Source: Sphingobacteriales bacterium (lineage in GTDB: Bacteria > Bacteroidota > Bacteroidia > Chitinophagales > Chitinophagaceae). Taken from it: a DNA stretch of 8,054 bases. The notes below the pieces were generated by a model. The model searched no databases. It was not told where the DNA came from and saw only the letters and a program-made list of their open reading frames with translations. A program made the position numbers and the translations under genes. How positions within the stretch are numbered: position 1 is the stretch's first letter; every line of letters begins with the position of its first letter. The stretch spans positions 1-8,054 of the forward strand of contig JAHEZF010000062.1 of assembly GCA_023251215.1 (NCBI GenBank). Reading direction: 5' to 3'. This document shows, one piece after another, positions 1-7,778 of the stretch.

Positions 1-467
1 GAAAAATCTGTATGAAATAAAAAAGAATTAAAATTAAATACAGGGATCACCGGCACATACCAATTGCTTACCAGTTTTATAAATGACATGGACCGGCTGT
101 TTGATGAGGAATTTTTATCCAGGTCGTTGATAAATCCATTGAAGTTCCGGCAAAGCTCTTCTTCCTTTTGGTCGTTGATGCAGCGGACGATCAACATGCC
201 GTCTTTAATTTTTTTGTCAATTAGGTCATACCTTTTTCCGTCAACGCTAAATTCATGTGAGTTTTCCCATTTCAACCGGCTAAGTGATTCCTGGTCGATG
301 AAGGAGAAAATAAATTGTTCAACCTGTTTACCAACGGGTAAATGGCGAAGAGTTTTCTGCATTTCCGCCCTTATCCCGCTACGGTGAAAATGAAATAAAA
401 ACTGGTACCCTGTTATATTAAGGAACAGGCAGCAAAGCAATAGTATAGCGGATATTTTCTTCAGCAT
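1..467 (-). CDS. Hypothetical membrane-anchored protein, C-terminus cut by window edge
   Basis: Translating the minus strand from the ATG at 467 gives an uninterrupted frame of 155 codons that leaves the window without a stop, so the C-terminus is missing. Residues 1-26 form a lysine-led hydrophobic segment (MLKKISAILLLCCLFLNITG), either a signal peptide or a single N-terminal membrane anchor. A charged region follows, containing HEFSVDGKRYDLID (about residues 71-84) and VRCINDQKEEELC (about 94-106). That pattern of a beta hairpin with 'GKRYD' and 'CINDQKEE' matches my memory of a family of uncharacterised Bacteroidota proteins of roughly 150 residues. I know no function for it and assign none. 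The gene starts 47 bases after the trhO stop on the same strand, with no clear promoter or Shine-Dalgarno sequence between them, so co-transcription with trhO is likely. That the frame is real is well supported by the leader and codon pattern; family identity is from memory. Confidence 0.75.
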   Translation of the reverse strand, partial: MLKKISAILLLCCLFLNITGYQFLFHFHRSGIRAEMQKTLRHLPVGKQVEQFIFSFIDQESLSRLKWENSHEFSVDGKRYDLIDKKIKDGMLIVRCINDQKEEELCRNFNGFINDLDKNSSSNSRSMSFIKLVSNWYVPVIPVFNFNSFLFHTDF

Positions 468-514
468 ATGTTTTTTGCAACCGCTAAAATAACACTTGCC
501 CGCAATATGCCATC

Positions 515-1564
515 TTATTTATTCTCTTTTTTCAGACCCGTTAATTTCTGAAGCCGGGCCTTTGATTTATTAAAAACATTTCTTCCTTTGTCCACTCCTG
601 TTCTTATTTTCTTTTGTTCTTCTTCGGGAAGATGAATTACAGCCTGGCATGCTCCACTGCAGCAGCCTTCGTATTTTTCTTTGCATTCATCGCACTGTAT
701 AAAAAGCAAATGGCAAGCATCATTAATGCAGTTCACATGGGTATCTGCAGGTTTGCCGCATTGATGGCATTGGGCAATGATCTCACCGGTAATTCTTTCT
801 CCCAGCCGCTGGTCAAACACAAAATTCTTTCCCTGAAATTTATTTTCGATCCCTTTTTCTTTTACCTGGTTGCAGTAATGAATAATTCCCCCTTCCAGAT
901 GAAAAACATTTTTAAATCCCTGGTGAAGCATATAGGCCGAAGCTTTTTCACAACGAATACCACCTGTACAATACATGATGATGTTTTTGTCCTTGTTCTC
1001 TTTCATCATATCGGCCACCATGGGTAATTGTTCACGAAAAGTATCAGATGGTACTTCGATGGCATTTTCAAAATGACCAACCTCGTACTCATAATGATTG
1101 CGTACATCAATAACAATGGTATCAGGTTTACTTGTTAATTGATTGAATTCTTCTGCATTGACATATCTGCCTTTATTCGCCATATCAAATGATGGATCAG
1201 CAATACCATCAACCACAATATTCTTTCTCACTTTAATATCAAGCACATAAAAACTTTTGCCATTATCATCCACGGCAATATTTAATCGAACAGCATTAAG
1301 CGGTTCAATAGAAAATAATTTTTTTTTGAAAACTTCAAAATTTTGAACAGGTACACTCGCCTGTGCATTAATTCCTTCATGGGCTACATAGATCCTTCCA
1401 AATATTTCCATATCTCTGAAGGTATGGTAGAGCATGTTCCGGAACACATGCGGGTCTTCAATCTTAAAATAGGAGTAAAAAGAAATAGTAGTACGTGGTG
1501 TAGGATCGTTCAGGATACGCTCCTTCAACTCCCTTCGGGAGATACGGTTGTGTAATAATGCCAT
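515..1564 (-). CDS. trhO: tRNA uridine(34) hydroxylase TrhO (YceA/UPF0176, rhodanese-like)
   Basis: TrhO performs oxygen-dependent hydroxylation of U34 in tRNA anticodons, giving 5-hydroxyuridine, the precursor of cmo5U/mo5U-type wobble bases; it is cytoplasmic. From the ATG at 1564 the product is 349 residues, almost exactly the length of E. coli YceA (350). The order is an N-terminal UPF0176 domain (about 1-125, with RTTISFY and AHEGINAQ), a rhodanese domain (about 135-240, with [14 protein letters not shown]) holding the signature [11 protein letters not shown] with catalytic Cys199, and a C-terminal cysteine-rich segment (CHQC 266-269, C279, C284, CDEC 291-294, C301, C302, C306) that may bind metal. 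A TTG at 1618 would add 18 residues. I reject it because E. coli YceA begins MPVLHNRIS, matching MALLHNRIS here, and because that TTG lies inside a -7-like promoter element. The gene lies 83 bases after the DUF5686 gene and 47 bases before the hypothetical gene, all on one strand. Confidence 0.96.
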   Translation of the reverse strand: MALLHNRISRRELKERILNDPTPRTTISFYSYFKIEDPHVFRNMLYHTFRDMEIFGRIYVAHEGINAQASVPVQNFEVFKKKLFSIEPLNAVRLNIAVDDNGKSFYVLDIKVRKNIVVDGIADPSFDMANKGRYVNAEEFNQLTSKPDTIVIDVRNHYEYEVGHFENAIEVPSDTFREQLPMVADMMKENKDKNIIMYCTGGIRCEKASAYMLHQGFKNVFHLEGGIIHYCNQVKEKGIENKFQGKNFVFDQRLGERITGEIIAQCHQCGKPADTHVNCINDACHLLFIQCDECKEKYEGCCSGACQAVIHLPEEEQKKIRTGVDKGRNVFNKSKARLQKLTGLKKENK

Positions 1565-1615
1565 GAAATAAATTTTCGTGACTGCTTGCCTTGCAGTTAA
1601 AAATTTTAAACAGGG

Positions 1616-1623
1616 CAAAAATA
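1616..1623 (-). promoter_or_regulatory. Probable Bacteroidota -7 promoter element for trhO
   Basis: On the minus strand these bases read TATTTTTG, an exact match to the Bacteroidota sigma-A -7 consensus TAnnTTTG. The element lies about 50 bases upstream of the trhO ATG at 1564 in the gap after the DUF5686 stop, a sensible place for a promoter. The -33 part is weak: no TTG occurs at the usual spacing, only a T-run near 1645. A small 5-bp hairpin (ACTGC/GCAGT, 1581-1597) lies in the implied leader. The TTG at 1618-1616 that would open a longer trhO frame is part of this element. The match is seen in the sequence; activity is inferred. Confidence 0.4.
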
Positions 1624-1647
1624 AAACACATTCATCACTTATTAAAA

Positions 1648-4116
1648 TCAGGGCCAGTCATCTCCTCTTGGCCTTAATGTCCGGTGAAAACCGATACGGA
1701 ACCTGCTTTTTAAAACACCGTTGGATCGTACATAATCTATTCTGAATTGTTTGAAGATATTATCAAAGGCGACAAAGTATTCTAAGTAATCTGCATTGTT
1801 CATATGAAAACCATTAGCTCCAAGAACAAGATAGAGGTTCAGCCTGCGCAGTCCCGGAACTTTATTGGTCAGAAAGCCGTTTAAATTATATTCTACATGG
1901 GCTAGTGAATAAAATTTGGAAGTATTGCTGAACTGGTATAACGGCAGTAACTGGAAACTGTTCAGGTACTCAGTAGCAAAAGTGGATATATTACCATTGA
2001 AATGCTGGTAGTCAGGTATCTGCACTTTTTTATTATCAATAAAGCCGCCGATTCCCAGCCTGTAGCGAAAAACACCCCGCAGCCGGAAGTTCATATTATC
2101 TGTCATAGTAAACTTCCATTTACTGAAATCCCCATCGCTGCTGAATATTTTACTGATTCCCTGGATATACTGAAGAGAAAATACAGGGTACTTAGATCCT
2201 ATATTTATTTTTTGATCTGGTAACTCAATGTACCGGGTGCCGGGTTGCCAACTCATCCCCAAAAGCGCCATAAATACCTGGTGCCGGTTAATGTTTTGAC
2301 TTACCAGTTCGTTGGGATAGTTTGGAGTATAGATTCTGTTCTTCAGGTTCCGCCATGTATAATCAGTCATGTTTTCCAGTGGCATCCTGTCCTGATATTG
2401 AAAAGCGGCCACCCAGGAAAAGCCGTGACCAATGCCTTTATTAAAACTGCCGCGGAAGTATATGGCTTCATAAGTTTTCATCCGGTTCTTTTCGCCCAGT
2501 AAGCAGGAGAGTGAATTTCCTCTTGGCCCGATGGGATTGTTGTTATTGAATTGAAAAACTCTTCTTCCGCCGGAAAGACTGATTGATGAAGCATATTTTT
2601 TTCCAAAATGATATGTAACTGTTATGTGAGCATTGAAATGTTTATTGGTAAATCCGTAACGGAGATTGGGTGCAACGGAAATACTCTTGCGGCTGAAATT
2701 GCTGCTGTCAAGCCGTTTGGTCCATATAGCTCCTGTATTGATAACCCACCCTTCGGCAGGATTAAAACTGACTTGTTCTGTAATTGGCCTGAAACTAAAA
2801 GATGTTCTATTCTTTTCCGCCACAAGGGTTTGCTCAAAAATCATTAATCCAAAAAAATTAATCTTGTTCCTTACACGGTCCAGCGAATCAAGGTACTTCG
2901 GATTCTTTTTCGCTGTCTCCAGGCTGTCTTTTCTTTTATAGTCAAATATTTCTTCTGCCTGCAGGGGTACCGGCCTCGCATTCTCCCAATATTCGCCGGA
3001 TTTTTTGTTGGAACTATCGAGGTATTTTAATATTGTGTTTGTAAAATGATTTTTATCAAACCCTGGTTCAATATCAAAATCAGAATAAATATTGATAAAA
3101 CTTCCATACGCATCAAAGCCTAAAATTTTTGCAGCGGGATAAATAACCTGGCTGCTGATGGCCCATACATCATTGGTAACAGGCCTGTACATCTGTTCCA
3201 GTTGCAGGCTGTCAATGAACTCCATCTGCGATTCTTTGGTCAGCAATAACTTTAAAGAGTGAATGCGCCACTCGTCATTTACAATATTGATATACCCGCT
3301 GAACAATGGTTCAAATTTACGCCTGGGTATCACTTTTATTTTATTGATCTGCCTTCCATCTTCAATAAACTCACCTTCATATTTATAGCGGTAATAATTC
3401 AGTGCATTATCTGAAATTGGCGAAATAAACCCACGTGGGTTAAGGTTATTTCCGATGAAGATGTTATTATCATAAAAGGAGAAAAACTGTGGGGCACTTA
3501 GCCCATAAGCATCACTCTGGCCGCTTACTTTGGAAGAAAGCACTTCTATCTTCTCCTTACCTGGCCTGTCCACTGAATAAGTAGAAATAGTTTCAGACAG
3601 GTACAACATTTTTTGTTTGCTTGTATCGCCATCTTCAAAATCAATCTTGCGACCAAAGAATCTTTTGGGATAATTTCTTACCCGTAACTGGCCTTTTGTA
3701 TATACCAGGCAATGAAATTTATTGAGCTGATCCTGGTAATGAGTTCTTTTTTTAATAGTATTCCTTATGATCTCATAGGCAGGATCCTCCCCTCTCGTTA
3801 TGATCACTTCACCCAATGTCATCTCTTGTATGGTCAGCTTAAAATCCAGTTGGATATCTTTATCAGTAACAGTAACAAATTTTTCTTCTTTTTTATAACC
3901 TACATACTGGCAAACAAGTGTGTACTGTCCCGGTTCCAGGTGAAGCGAATATTTGCCCAGGCTGTTTGCATTGGTTCCTTTATTGGTACCTTTTACAAAA
4001 ATGGAAGCATAGGGCAAGGTCTTGCCCTCGTTGTCGGTTATTGTTCCTGATATTCTGCCGGCATAGGAACATAAAAAATGACCCGACAGCAAAATGGTAA
4101 AAAAAAGTTGTCTCAA
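1648..4116 (-). CDS. DUF5686 outer-membrane protein with carboxypeptidase-like regulatory domain
   Basis: The 822-residue product matches the Bacteroidota family annotated as 'DUF5686 and carboxypeptidase-like regulatory domain-containing protein'. Residues 1-20 are a hydrophobic Sec-type leader ending SYAG. Residues 20-95 form a carboxypeptidase-D-regulatory-like beta-sandwich ([20 protein letters not shown], then NSLGKYSL and YVGYKKEE). A conserved block follows at about 101-146 ([20 protein letters not shown], then [10 protein letters not shown]). The rest is rich in alternating aromatic and polar strands typical of an outer-membrane beta barrel, and the frame ends in a strand-like FRIGFHRTL followed by a short tail. 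The substrate is unknown; no TonB-receptor plug was recognised. The start is unusual: the codon at 4116 is TTG, a TAG stop lies four codons upstream, the two codons just before the TTG are both ATT, and no ATG occurs before about residue 99. The gene begins 33 bases after the stop of the 115-residue membrane gene, so the two may be co-transcribed. Confidence 0.9.
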   Translation of the reverse strand: MRQLFFTILLSGHFLCSYAGRISGTITDNEGKTLPYASIFVKGTNKGTNANSLGKYSLHLEPGQYTLVCQYVGYKKEEKFVTVTDKDIQLDFKLTIQEMTLGEVIITRGEDPAYEIIRNTIKKRTHYQDQLNKFHCLVYTKGQLRVRNYPKRFFGRKIDFEDGDTSKQKMLYLSETISTYSVDRPGKEKIEVLSSKVSGQSDAYGLSAPQFFSFYDNNIFIGNNLNPRGFISPISDNALNYYRYKYEGEFIEDGRQINKIKVIPRRKFEPLFSGYINIVNDEWRIHSLKLLLTKESQMEFIDSLQLEQMYRPVTNDVWAISSQVIYPAAKILGFDAYGSFINIYSDFDIEPGFDKNHFTNTILKYLDSSNKKSGEYWENARPVPLQAEEIFDYKRKDSLETAKKNPKYLDSLDRVRNKINFFGLMIFEQTLVAEKNRTSFSFRPITEQVSFNPAEGWVINTGAIWTKRLDSSNFSRKSISVAPNLRYGFTNKHFNAHITVTYHFGKKYASSISLSGGRRVFQFNNNNPIGPRGNSLSCLLGEKNRMKTYEAIYFRGSFNKGIGHGFSWVAAFQYQDRMPLENMTDYTWRNLKNRIYTPNYPNELVSQNINRHQVFMALLGMSWQPGTRYIELPDQKINIGSKYPVFSLQYIQGISKIFSSDGDFSKWKFTMTDNMNFRLRGVFRYRLGIGGFIDNKKVQIPDYQHFNGNISTFATEYLNSFQLLPLYQFSNTSKFYSLAHVEYNLNGFLTNKVPGLRRLNLYLVLGANGFHMNNADYLEYFVAFDNIFKQFRIDYVRSNGVLKSRFRIGFHRTLRPRGDDWP

Positions 4117-4149
4117 AATAATGTACTATAAATTATGATATGAAATGTA

Positions 4150-4497
4150 TCAGGGTTTTGAAGTTCTTAAATAACTTCCGCTCATCGCTGCAAAACCGGC
4201 TACCAATCCGCCAACAAATCCAGTAACAAGAATCAATAGTACAGCTTTGCCTCCTAATGGCAATACAGAAGCGATCTTTGCTGCCAGTATTCCCTGGTTT
4301 TTCATATTGATCCACCAGGCTAATGCGGCCCATAATAAAAATGCTCCAAGGAAAGCGGCTAAAAAAGCCTTGCCGGCTTTTTGATGTATTATTACTGCTA
4401 CCAGGAATGCAGCAATAGCAATACTCCACCAGGGCAGATACAATCCGCCGACAAAAGCCAGCAAAGCAGTTAATATAACAGCAACGATTAATTTCAT
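4150..4497 (-). CDS. Small polytopic membrane protein, function unknown
   Basis: This 115-residue protein is almost entirely hydrophobic, with about four predicted membrane segments: roughly 1-21 (MKLIVAVILTALLAFVGGLY), 23-40 (PWWSIAIAAFLVAVIIHQ), 45-64 (around AFLGAFLLWAALAWW) and 80-107 (KAVLLILVTGFVGGLVAGFA). Basic residues KAGK separate segments two and three, and the tail ends YLRTSKP. I do not recognise a named family; similar small glycine/alanine-rich membrane proteins are common in Bacteroidota. The ATG at 4497 is preceded by TTGGAAAA, at most a weak ribosome-binding site. The stop lies 33 bases before the DUF5686 gene, suggesting translation from the same mRNA, while 81 bases and a hairpin separate it from the acylase gene upstream. 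The codons for QKAGKAFL form a terminator-like hairpin within the gene. A competing frame (4429-4133) is rich in Cys, Ser and Arg and is a shadow. Confidence 0.8.
   Translation of the reverse strand: MKLIVAVILTALLAFVGGLYLPWWSIAIAAFLVAVIIHQKAGKAFLAAFLGAFLLWAALAWWINMKNQGILAAKIASVLPLGGKAVLLILVTGFVGGLVAGFAAMSGSYLRTSKP
4362..4382. other. Terminator-like hairpin inside the 115-residue membrane gene
   Basis: The plus strand reads AAAAAGCC, a five-base loop TTGCC, then GGCTTTTT: a perfect 8-bp stem whose outer five pairs are A-T. On the coding (minus) strand the transcript would have an A tract, a GCC/GGC core and a run of six U, the shape of a bidirectional intrinsic terminator. Only three G-C pairs make up the core, so the structure is weak. 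It coincides with codons for Gln-Lys-Ala-Gly-Lys-Ala-Phe-Leu, so Lys-Ala and Ala-Phe codon use may explain it. The structure is seen directly; any function is unproven. Confidence 0.4.
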
Positions 4498-4526
4498 TTT
4501 TCCAAGATTAATAATAAATATTCAAC

Positions 4527-4544
4527 TTCCGATAGCCATCGGAA
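4527..4544. terminator. Intergenic hairpin, possible terminator after the acylase gene
   Basis: A perfect inverted repeat, TTCCGAT and ATCGGAA with loop AGCC, lies 35 bases downstream of the acylase stop and 30 bases upstream of the ATG of the next gene. The stem is 7 bp with three G-C pairs. On the minus strand it is followed by GTTGAATATTTATTATTAAT, which is A/U-rich but not an uninterrupted U tract, so termination would be partial. It could equally be a processing or mRNA-stability element, or one copy of a dispersed palindromic repeat. Confidence 0.4.
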
Positions 4545-4578
4545 CAATAATCAATAATTAATAATCCCAATCCAATTA

Positions 4579-7035
4579 CTACTTACCACTAAGTTTCAAA
4601 GTCCACAGCACTCTTTTATCTGACACATCTGATTTACGCATCACCCACAAAGTAAAATACTTTCCTTTGACCCAGGCATCCACAAAATTATCATAGTACC
4701 TGCTACCGGGGTTACCGCTTTGTCCTCCCGGATATACTGCATACGCCGTAGTAAGAGGACTCAGATCAACGATCATCCTCCAACTGGGTCCATGGCTTTT
4801 GGTTACAGCATTTATTATTTCACCATCTCCTCCAACCTTTAATCCCGTTTTGGCAAACGGAGTAATTGTTTTAAGAATGTGAAAGATTGTTGGTTCCTTA
4901 TGAATGGCCCATTCCAATGTTCCGGCTTTATCATCTTTCTCCAATTGCGGCAATGCCTTTAAAAATGCAGAGGTTACATCATCATACAACGTTTCTGTCC
5001 GAGGTGTGTTGATGTTGTCAACATATTTAAAAGAAGAATCTTTTAATAAAGCCTCCAGCAATGTTCTTGACTCGGGCCTGAGTTTATTTTTTGAAACTTT
5101 TTCCAATTCGTCTTTCCAAACCTCAGTCCGGAGACTATCCCACCATGCCGTGAAAACCGTTTGTCCTTTTGAATTTGCATCAGCCTGCAGATCCCAATTC
5201 TTGATCAGGTCTAAATATTTTTTCCCTTCAGCATTAATATCGTTTTCTCTTATGTATTTCAACAAAACAGGTCTTGCCTCTGAAGCAAATCTGTTGTAAT
5301 AATCATATTGCAATTTCATCATGTCCTGCGGAGTGATCTGTTCCATGGCTGACAAACGCTTTGTGAGAGTAATGCCTCTTGTAGCAATGTAGTTACCCGG
5401 AATAAAATAGGGGTACGTTGAATCAACCGGCCGCTGGTTGGCGCTGACGATGAATCCTCTTTCCGGGTTAATGACATGCGGATTTTCTTTTTGGGGGATA
5501 AAGCCCTGCCACATATAACTGCTGTCCTCGCCGGGCATCACATACAAGCCCTGTCCATACCAACGGGCAGGAAATTTAGCCTGTTGCCAGATGGCAATAT
5601 CTCCGCTTTTGGCAGCAAACAACATATTTTGCCCGGGACAAGAAAAATCTTTTATTGCGCTAAAATAATCATTGTAATTATTTGCACGGTCAAGGTAGAA
5701 CCACATCAGCCCTTCGTTCGAAGGATCCTGTGCCACCCACCGGCAGGCAATAGCTTTGCCGCCGGATAACGCTGTCGAAAAACTTTTATCATAGATAACC
5801 GGGCCATATACAGTGTAAGCAACGGTGTCCAGAATTGTTTTTCCCCCTCGTACTTTTATTTTCTCTTCACGGCAGAAATCAATTTTCTTCCACTGCCCAT
5901 TGAACCAGTATTCCTGCCTGCTGTCATCTTTGAATTTTATTTCGTAATAATCTTTTACATCCCGCTGTGCATTGGTAAAACCAAATGCAACACTGTCATT
6001 GAATCCGATAATGACATTGGGTGAACCGGGGAAAGAAGTTCCATATACATTTACAGTTGGGGATGTCAATTGCATCTCGTACCAGATAGAAGGAAAAGTA
6101 AGTTCGAGGTGTGGATCATTGCACAAAATCGGGGCCCCGCTTTTGGTTTTTTTACCAGCCACTGCCCAGTTATTGCTCCCGTTATCAGGATCGGGCTTTG
6201 TAACTTCCGCAATATTCAATGAATCTTTTTTACCAAAATAAAGCGAATCGGCTGATGGAGGTTTCACGGGCACAATACCCGGGGGATCAAATATTGTTCC
6301 TTTTGGAACGATCGGCTCCAGTGAATCGTTAACCTGCGGATTCAATACCATCAAATCCCGGAAATCAAAAACCGGTTTCAGGTTGGTATTGGCCAGGTCA
6401 TTATCAAAACCCGCCAATGTACGGCTCATTTGTTTCAGGAACAAAGCAATTTTTAAATTACTCCACTCTTCAGGTTTATAATCCAGTAATTTATATTCAA
6501 CAGGAAGATTTGCACAGGTCAATGAATGAATATATGCATTCACACCGGCAGTATATGCATCGCAACCTGATTTGGTAATTGGGTTGGCTTCTATTTGTTT
6601 CAAAGCATTCTCAGCCCCATATACCATTCCCATTCTTCTTGTTTCCCGGTCAAAATTTATATACTTCGGATCGTTTCCCAATATTTCACTTACCCTGCCT
6701 GAAGCAACCATGGTTTGAAACTCCATTTGCCATAAACGGAATCTGGCATGAATATATCCCTGGGTGAAATAAAGGTCTTCATCATTCTCTGCAAAAATGT
6801 GCGGCACCAAACGTTCATCAAGATATACTTCCACTTTTCCTTTTAATCCTGAGAATTTCAGATCGGCAGCAAAATCCTGATCAGAAGCCTCGGCATTTTG
6901 CCAAAAGCCCTGTTGCGGACTTAAAAATTTTCCAAGTGGCGGAAGACGTTTTCCTCCCAATGGCCAACTTTTATCCATTGCAAATATTAATCCTGCAGTA
7001 ATAACGGTGGAAACGACAAAAGGTAAGATCCTCAT
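4579..7035 (-). CDS. Penicillin acylase family protein (Ntn hydrolase)
   Basis: This family of Ntn hydrolases cleaves amide bonds such as those of beta-lactam side chains, N-acyl-homoserine lactones and other N-acyl compounds. The precursor cuts itself to expose an N-terminal Ser. From the ATG at 7035 the product is 818 residues. Residues 1-20 are a hydrophobic leader or anchor (MRILPFVVSTVITAGLIFAM), implying export. The alpha-subunit part carries VEVYLDERLVPHIFAENDED and GYIHARFRLWQMEF. A Pro/Asp-rich spacer (about 240-286) ends in Gly286, directly followed by Ser287-Asn-Asn-Trp, the autocleavage site and nucleophile. By pattern, Asn533 (SANQRP) and Arg553 (IATRG) correspond to the oxyanion Asn and catalytic-site Arg of penicillin G acylase. 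HGPSWRMIVDL and the WVKGKYFTLW terminus are also typical. The frame remains open to 7074, but that start adds 13 residues ahead of a complete leader and is less likely. The substrate cannot be told from sequence. The gene is the first of the minus-strand block. Confidence 0.94.
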   Translation of the reverse strand: MRILPFVVSTVITAGLIFAMDKSWPLGGKRLPPLGKFLSPQQGFWQNAEASDQDFAADLKFSGLKGKVEVYLDERLVPHIFAENDEDLYFTQGYIHARFRLWQMEFQTMVASGRVSEILGNDPKYINFDRETRRMGMVYGAENALKQIEANPITKSGCDAYTAGVNAYIHSLTCANLPVEYKLLDYKPEEWSNLKIALFLKQMSRTLAGFDNDLANTNLKPVFDFRDLMVLNPQVNDSLEPIVPKGTIFDPPGIVPVKPPSADSLYFGKKDSLNIAEVTKPDPDNGSNNWAVAGKKTKSGAPILCNDPHLELTFPSIWYEMQLTSPTVNVYGTSFPGSPNVIIGFNDSVAFGFTNAQRDVKDYYEIKFKDDSRQEYWFNGQWKKIDFCREEKIKVRGGKTILDTVAYTVYGPVIYDKSFSTALSGGKAIACRWVAQDPSNEGLMWFYLDRANNYNDYFSAIKDFSCPGQNMLFAAKSGDIAIWQQAKFPARWYGQGLYVMPGEDSSYMWQGFIPQKENPHVINPERGFIVSANQRPVDSTYPYFIPGNYIATRGITLTKRLSAMEQITPQDMMKLQYDYYNRFASEARPVLLKYIRENDINAEGKKYLDLIKNWDLQADANSKGQTVFTAWWDSLRTEVWKDELEKVSKNKLRPESRTLLEALLKDSSFKYVDNINTPRTETLYDDVTSAFLKALPQLEKDDKAGTLEWAIHKEPTIFHILKTITPFAKTGLKVGGDGEIINAVTKSHGPSWRMIVDLSPLTTAYAVYPGGQSGNPGSRYYDNFVDAWVKGKYFTLWVMRKSDVSDKRVLWTLKLSGK

Positions 7036-7193
7036 AGTTGAATTATTGGGCAGTAAAGTAAGAAAAAAAATCAAGTCAGAAGAAATAGACGGGATTCATT
7101 TTTGATTTTAATTTTTAAGTACCTTTATTCAGTTTCCTACCCCATCCTAACTTTCGCTGCGTTAATCAATTTATTAAGTTAAATTCTTTTCAA
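7036..7193. promoter_or_regulatory. Divergent intergenic region between acylase and lemA-side genes
   Basis: This 158-base AT-rich gap separates two divergent gene sets and must hold, or lie next to, promoters for both. I found no exact TAnnTTTG element with a correctly spaced TTG on either strand. The nearest plus-strand candidates are CATTTTTG (7097-7104) and TAACTTTC (7148-7155), each one base off the -7 consensus and without a -33 TTG. No convincing operator palindrome or riboswitch-like structure was seen. Confidence 0.35.
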
Positions 7194-7391
7194 ATGAGAA
7201 CAGTAACATTAATTGCCGTTATTGCTATGGCTATCCAGATAGTAGCTTCTTTTTATTATTTATTACTGGATTTCAAGGTAATTGAATATAGTCAACCGGT
7301 GGGCAAGATTATGCAACCTCTTTTCTTTTTATCTAATGTGGGACTATTAATCTTCTTTATCCAATTATATCAAAAACAATCAAAAAATTAA
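7194..7391 (+). CDS. Small membrane protein of 65 residues, function unknown
   Basis: The product has two probable membrane helices, at about residues 4-25 (VTLIAVIAMAIQIVASFYYL) and 42-60 (PLFFLSNVGLLIFFIQLYQ), joined by a short polar loop containing DFKVIEYSQPVGK, and ends in a basic tail QKQSKN. No family was recognised. The short frame is supported by its coherent two-helix design, its tight linkage to the next gene (the stop is followed by five T and then ATG), and the lack of a better frame on either strand here. There is no clear Shine-Dalgarno sequence before the ATG (TTCTTTTCAAATG), as is usual for this phylum. It is the first gene of the plus-strand set and probably shares a transcript with the next gene, and perhaps with lemA. 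Confidence 0.7.
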   Translation: MRTVTLIAVIAMAIQIVASFYYLLLDFKVIEYSQPVGKIMQPLFFLSNVGLLIFFIQLYQKQSKN

Positions 7392-7396
7392 TTTTT

Positions 7397-7732
7397 ATGA
7401 GCACTGACATCAATGAGACACTGGGAATATCACAAACTCCTGGTCAACCTGGCAATACCAATCAGCCAGGTAAATATTCGTCTTTAAAAAACATTGCCGG
7501 AATTCTTACAGTCTTTGCCTGGATATCCGGCGCCCTGCTCTTTATAGTCGGAATTGTTTCGGCAACCAGCATCACATCGAGATATGGTGAATCTTCCGGC
7601 CTTTCAATACTTATAATTCTGCTTTACCTCTACCTCGGTGTATTCATAGTTATCGCCCTTCTTGCCCAGGCAGGAACACTAAAAGTCTTGATAGACATTG
7701 AAGAAAATACAAGAAAAACCGGTTCAAAATGA
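7397..7732 (+). CDS. Small two-helix membrane protein of 111 residues, function unknown
   Basis: The N-terminal 30 residues are polar and rich in Gln, Pro, Gly and Asn (QTPGQPGNTNQPG at about 13-25), probably disordered. Two membrane helices follow at about 33-56 (IAGILTVFAWISGALLFIVG) and 69-91 (LSILIILLYLYLGVFIVIAL), separated by a short serine-rich loop. The C-terminus is an amphipathic tail, GTLKVLIDIEENTRK (about 93-107). That 'IDIEENTRKT' ending after a membrane helix recurs, as I remember it, in small uncharacterised Bacteroidota membrane proteins; no function is known to me. The gene starts five bases after the 65-residue gene and ends 46 bases before the lemA-family gene, so an operon is likely. 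The N-terminal low-complexity stretch is the only odd feature. Confidence 0.75.
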   Translation: MSTDINETLGISQTPGQPGNTNQPGKYSSLKNIAGILTVFAWISGALLFIVGIVSATSITSRYGESSGLSILIILLYLYLGVFIVIALLAQAGTLKVLIDIEENTRKTGSK

Positions 7733-7778
7733 TTTGATTATTTTTTTCCTAATTTCAACCCTTATTAAACACATAACT

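Noticed and set aside
64..387. 107-codon plus-strand open frame
   Set aside because: It is antisense to the well-supported minus-strand hypothetical gene at 1-467; its translation is rich in Ser, Phe and Leu with no recognisable domain.
614..1027. 137-codon plus-strand open frame with hydrophobic stretches
   Set aside because: It lies wholly antisense to trhO, whose identity is certain; the hydrophobicity comes from reverse reading of charged codons.
1581..1597. Small hairpin ACTGC/GCAGT in the trhO leader
   Set aside because: It has only five base pairs, a seven-base loop and no U tract; too weak to call a terminator or attenuator.
3428..3441. 14-bp perfect palindrome AACCCACGTGGGTT
   Set aside because: It is inside DUF5686 codons for Asn-Pro-Arg-Gly; about one such palindrome is expected by chance in two windows of this size, so it is not evidence of an operator.
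4133..4429. 98-codon minus-strand frame overlapping the 115-residue membrane gene
   Set aside because: It has scattered Cys, Arg and Ser and no structure, while the competing frame gives a coherent four-helix membrane protein.
7036..7074. 13-residue N-terminal extension of the acylase from a start at 7074
   Set aside because: The leader beginning at the internal ATG (7035) is already complete, and the extension adds a second hydrophobic stretch followed by polar NNST, unlike an export signal.
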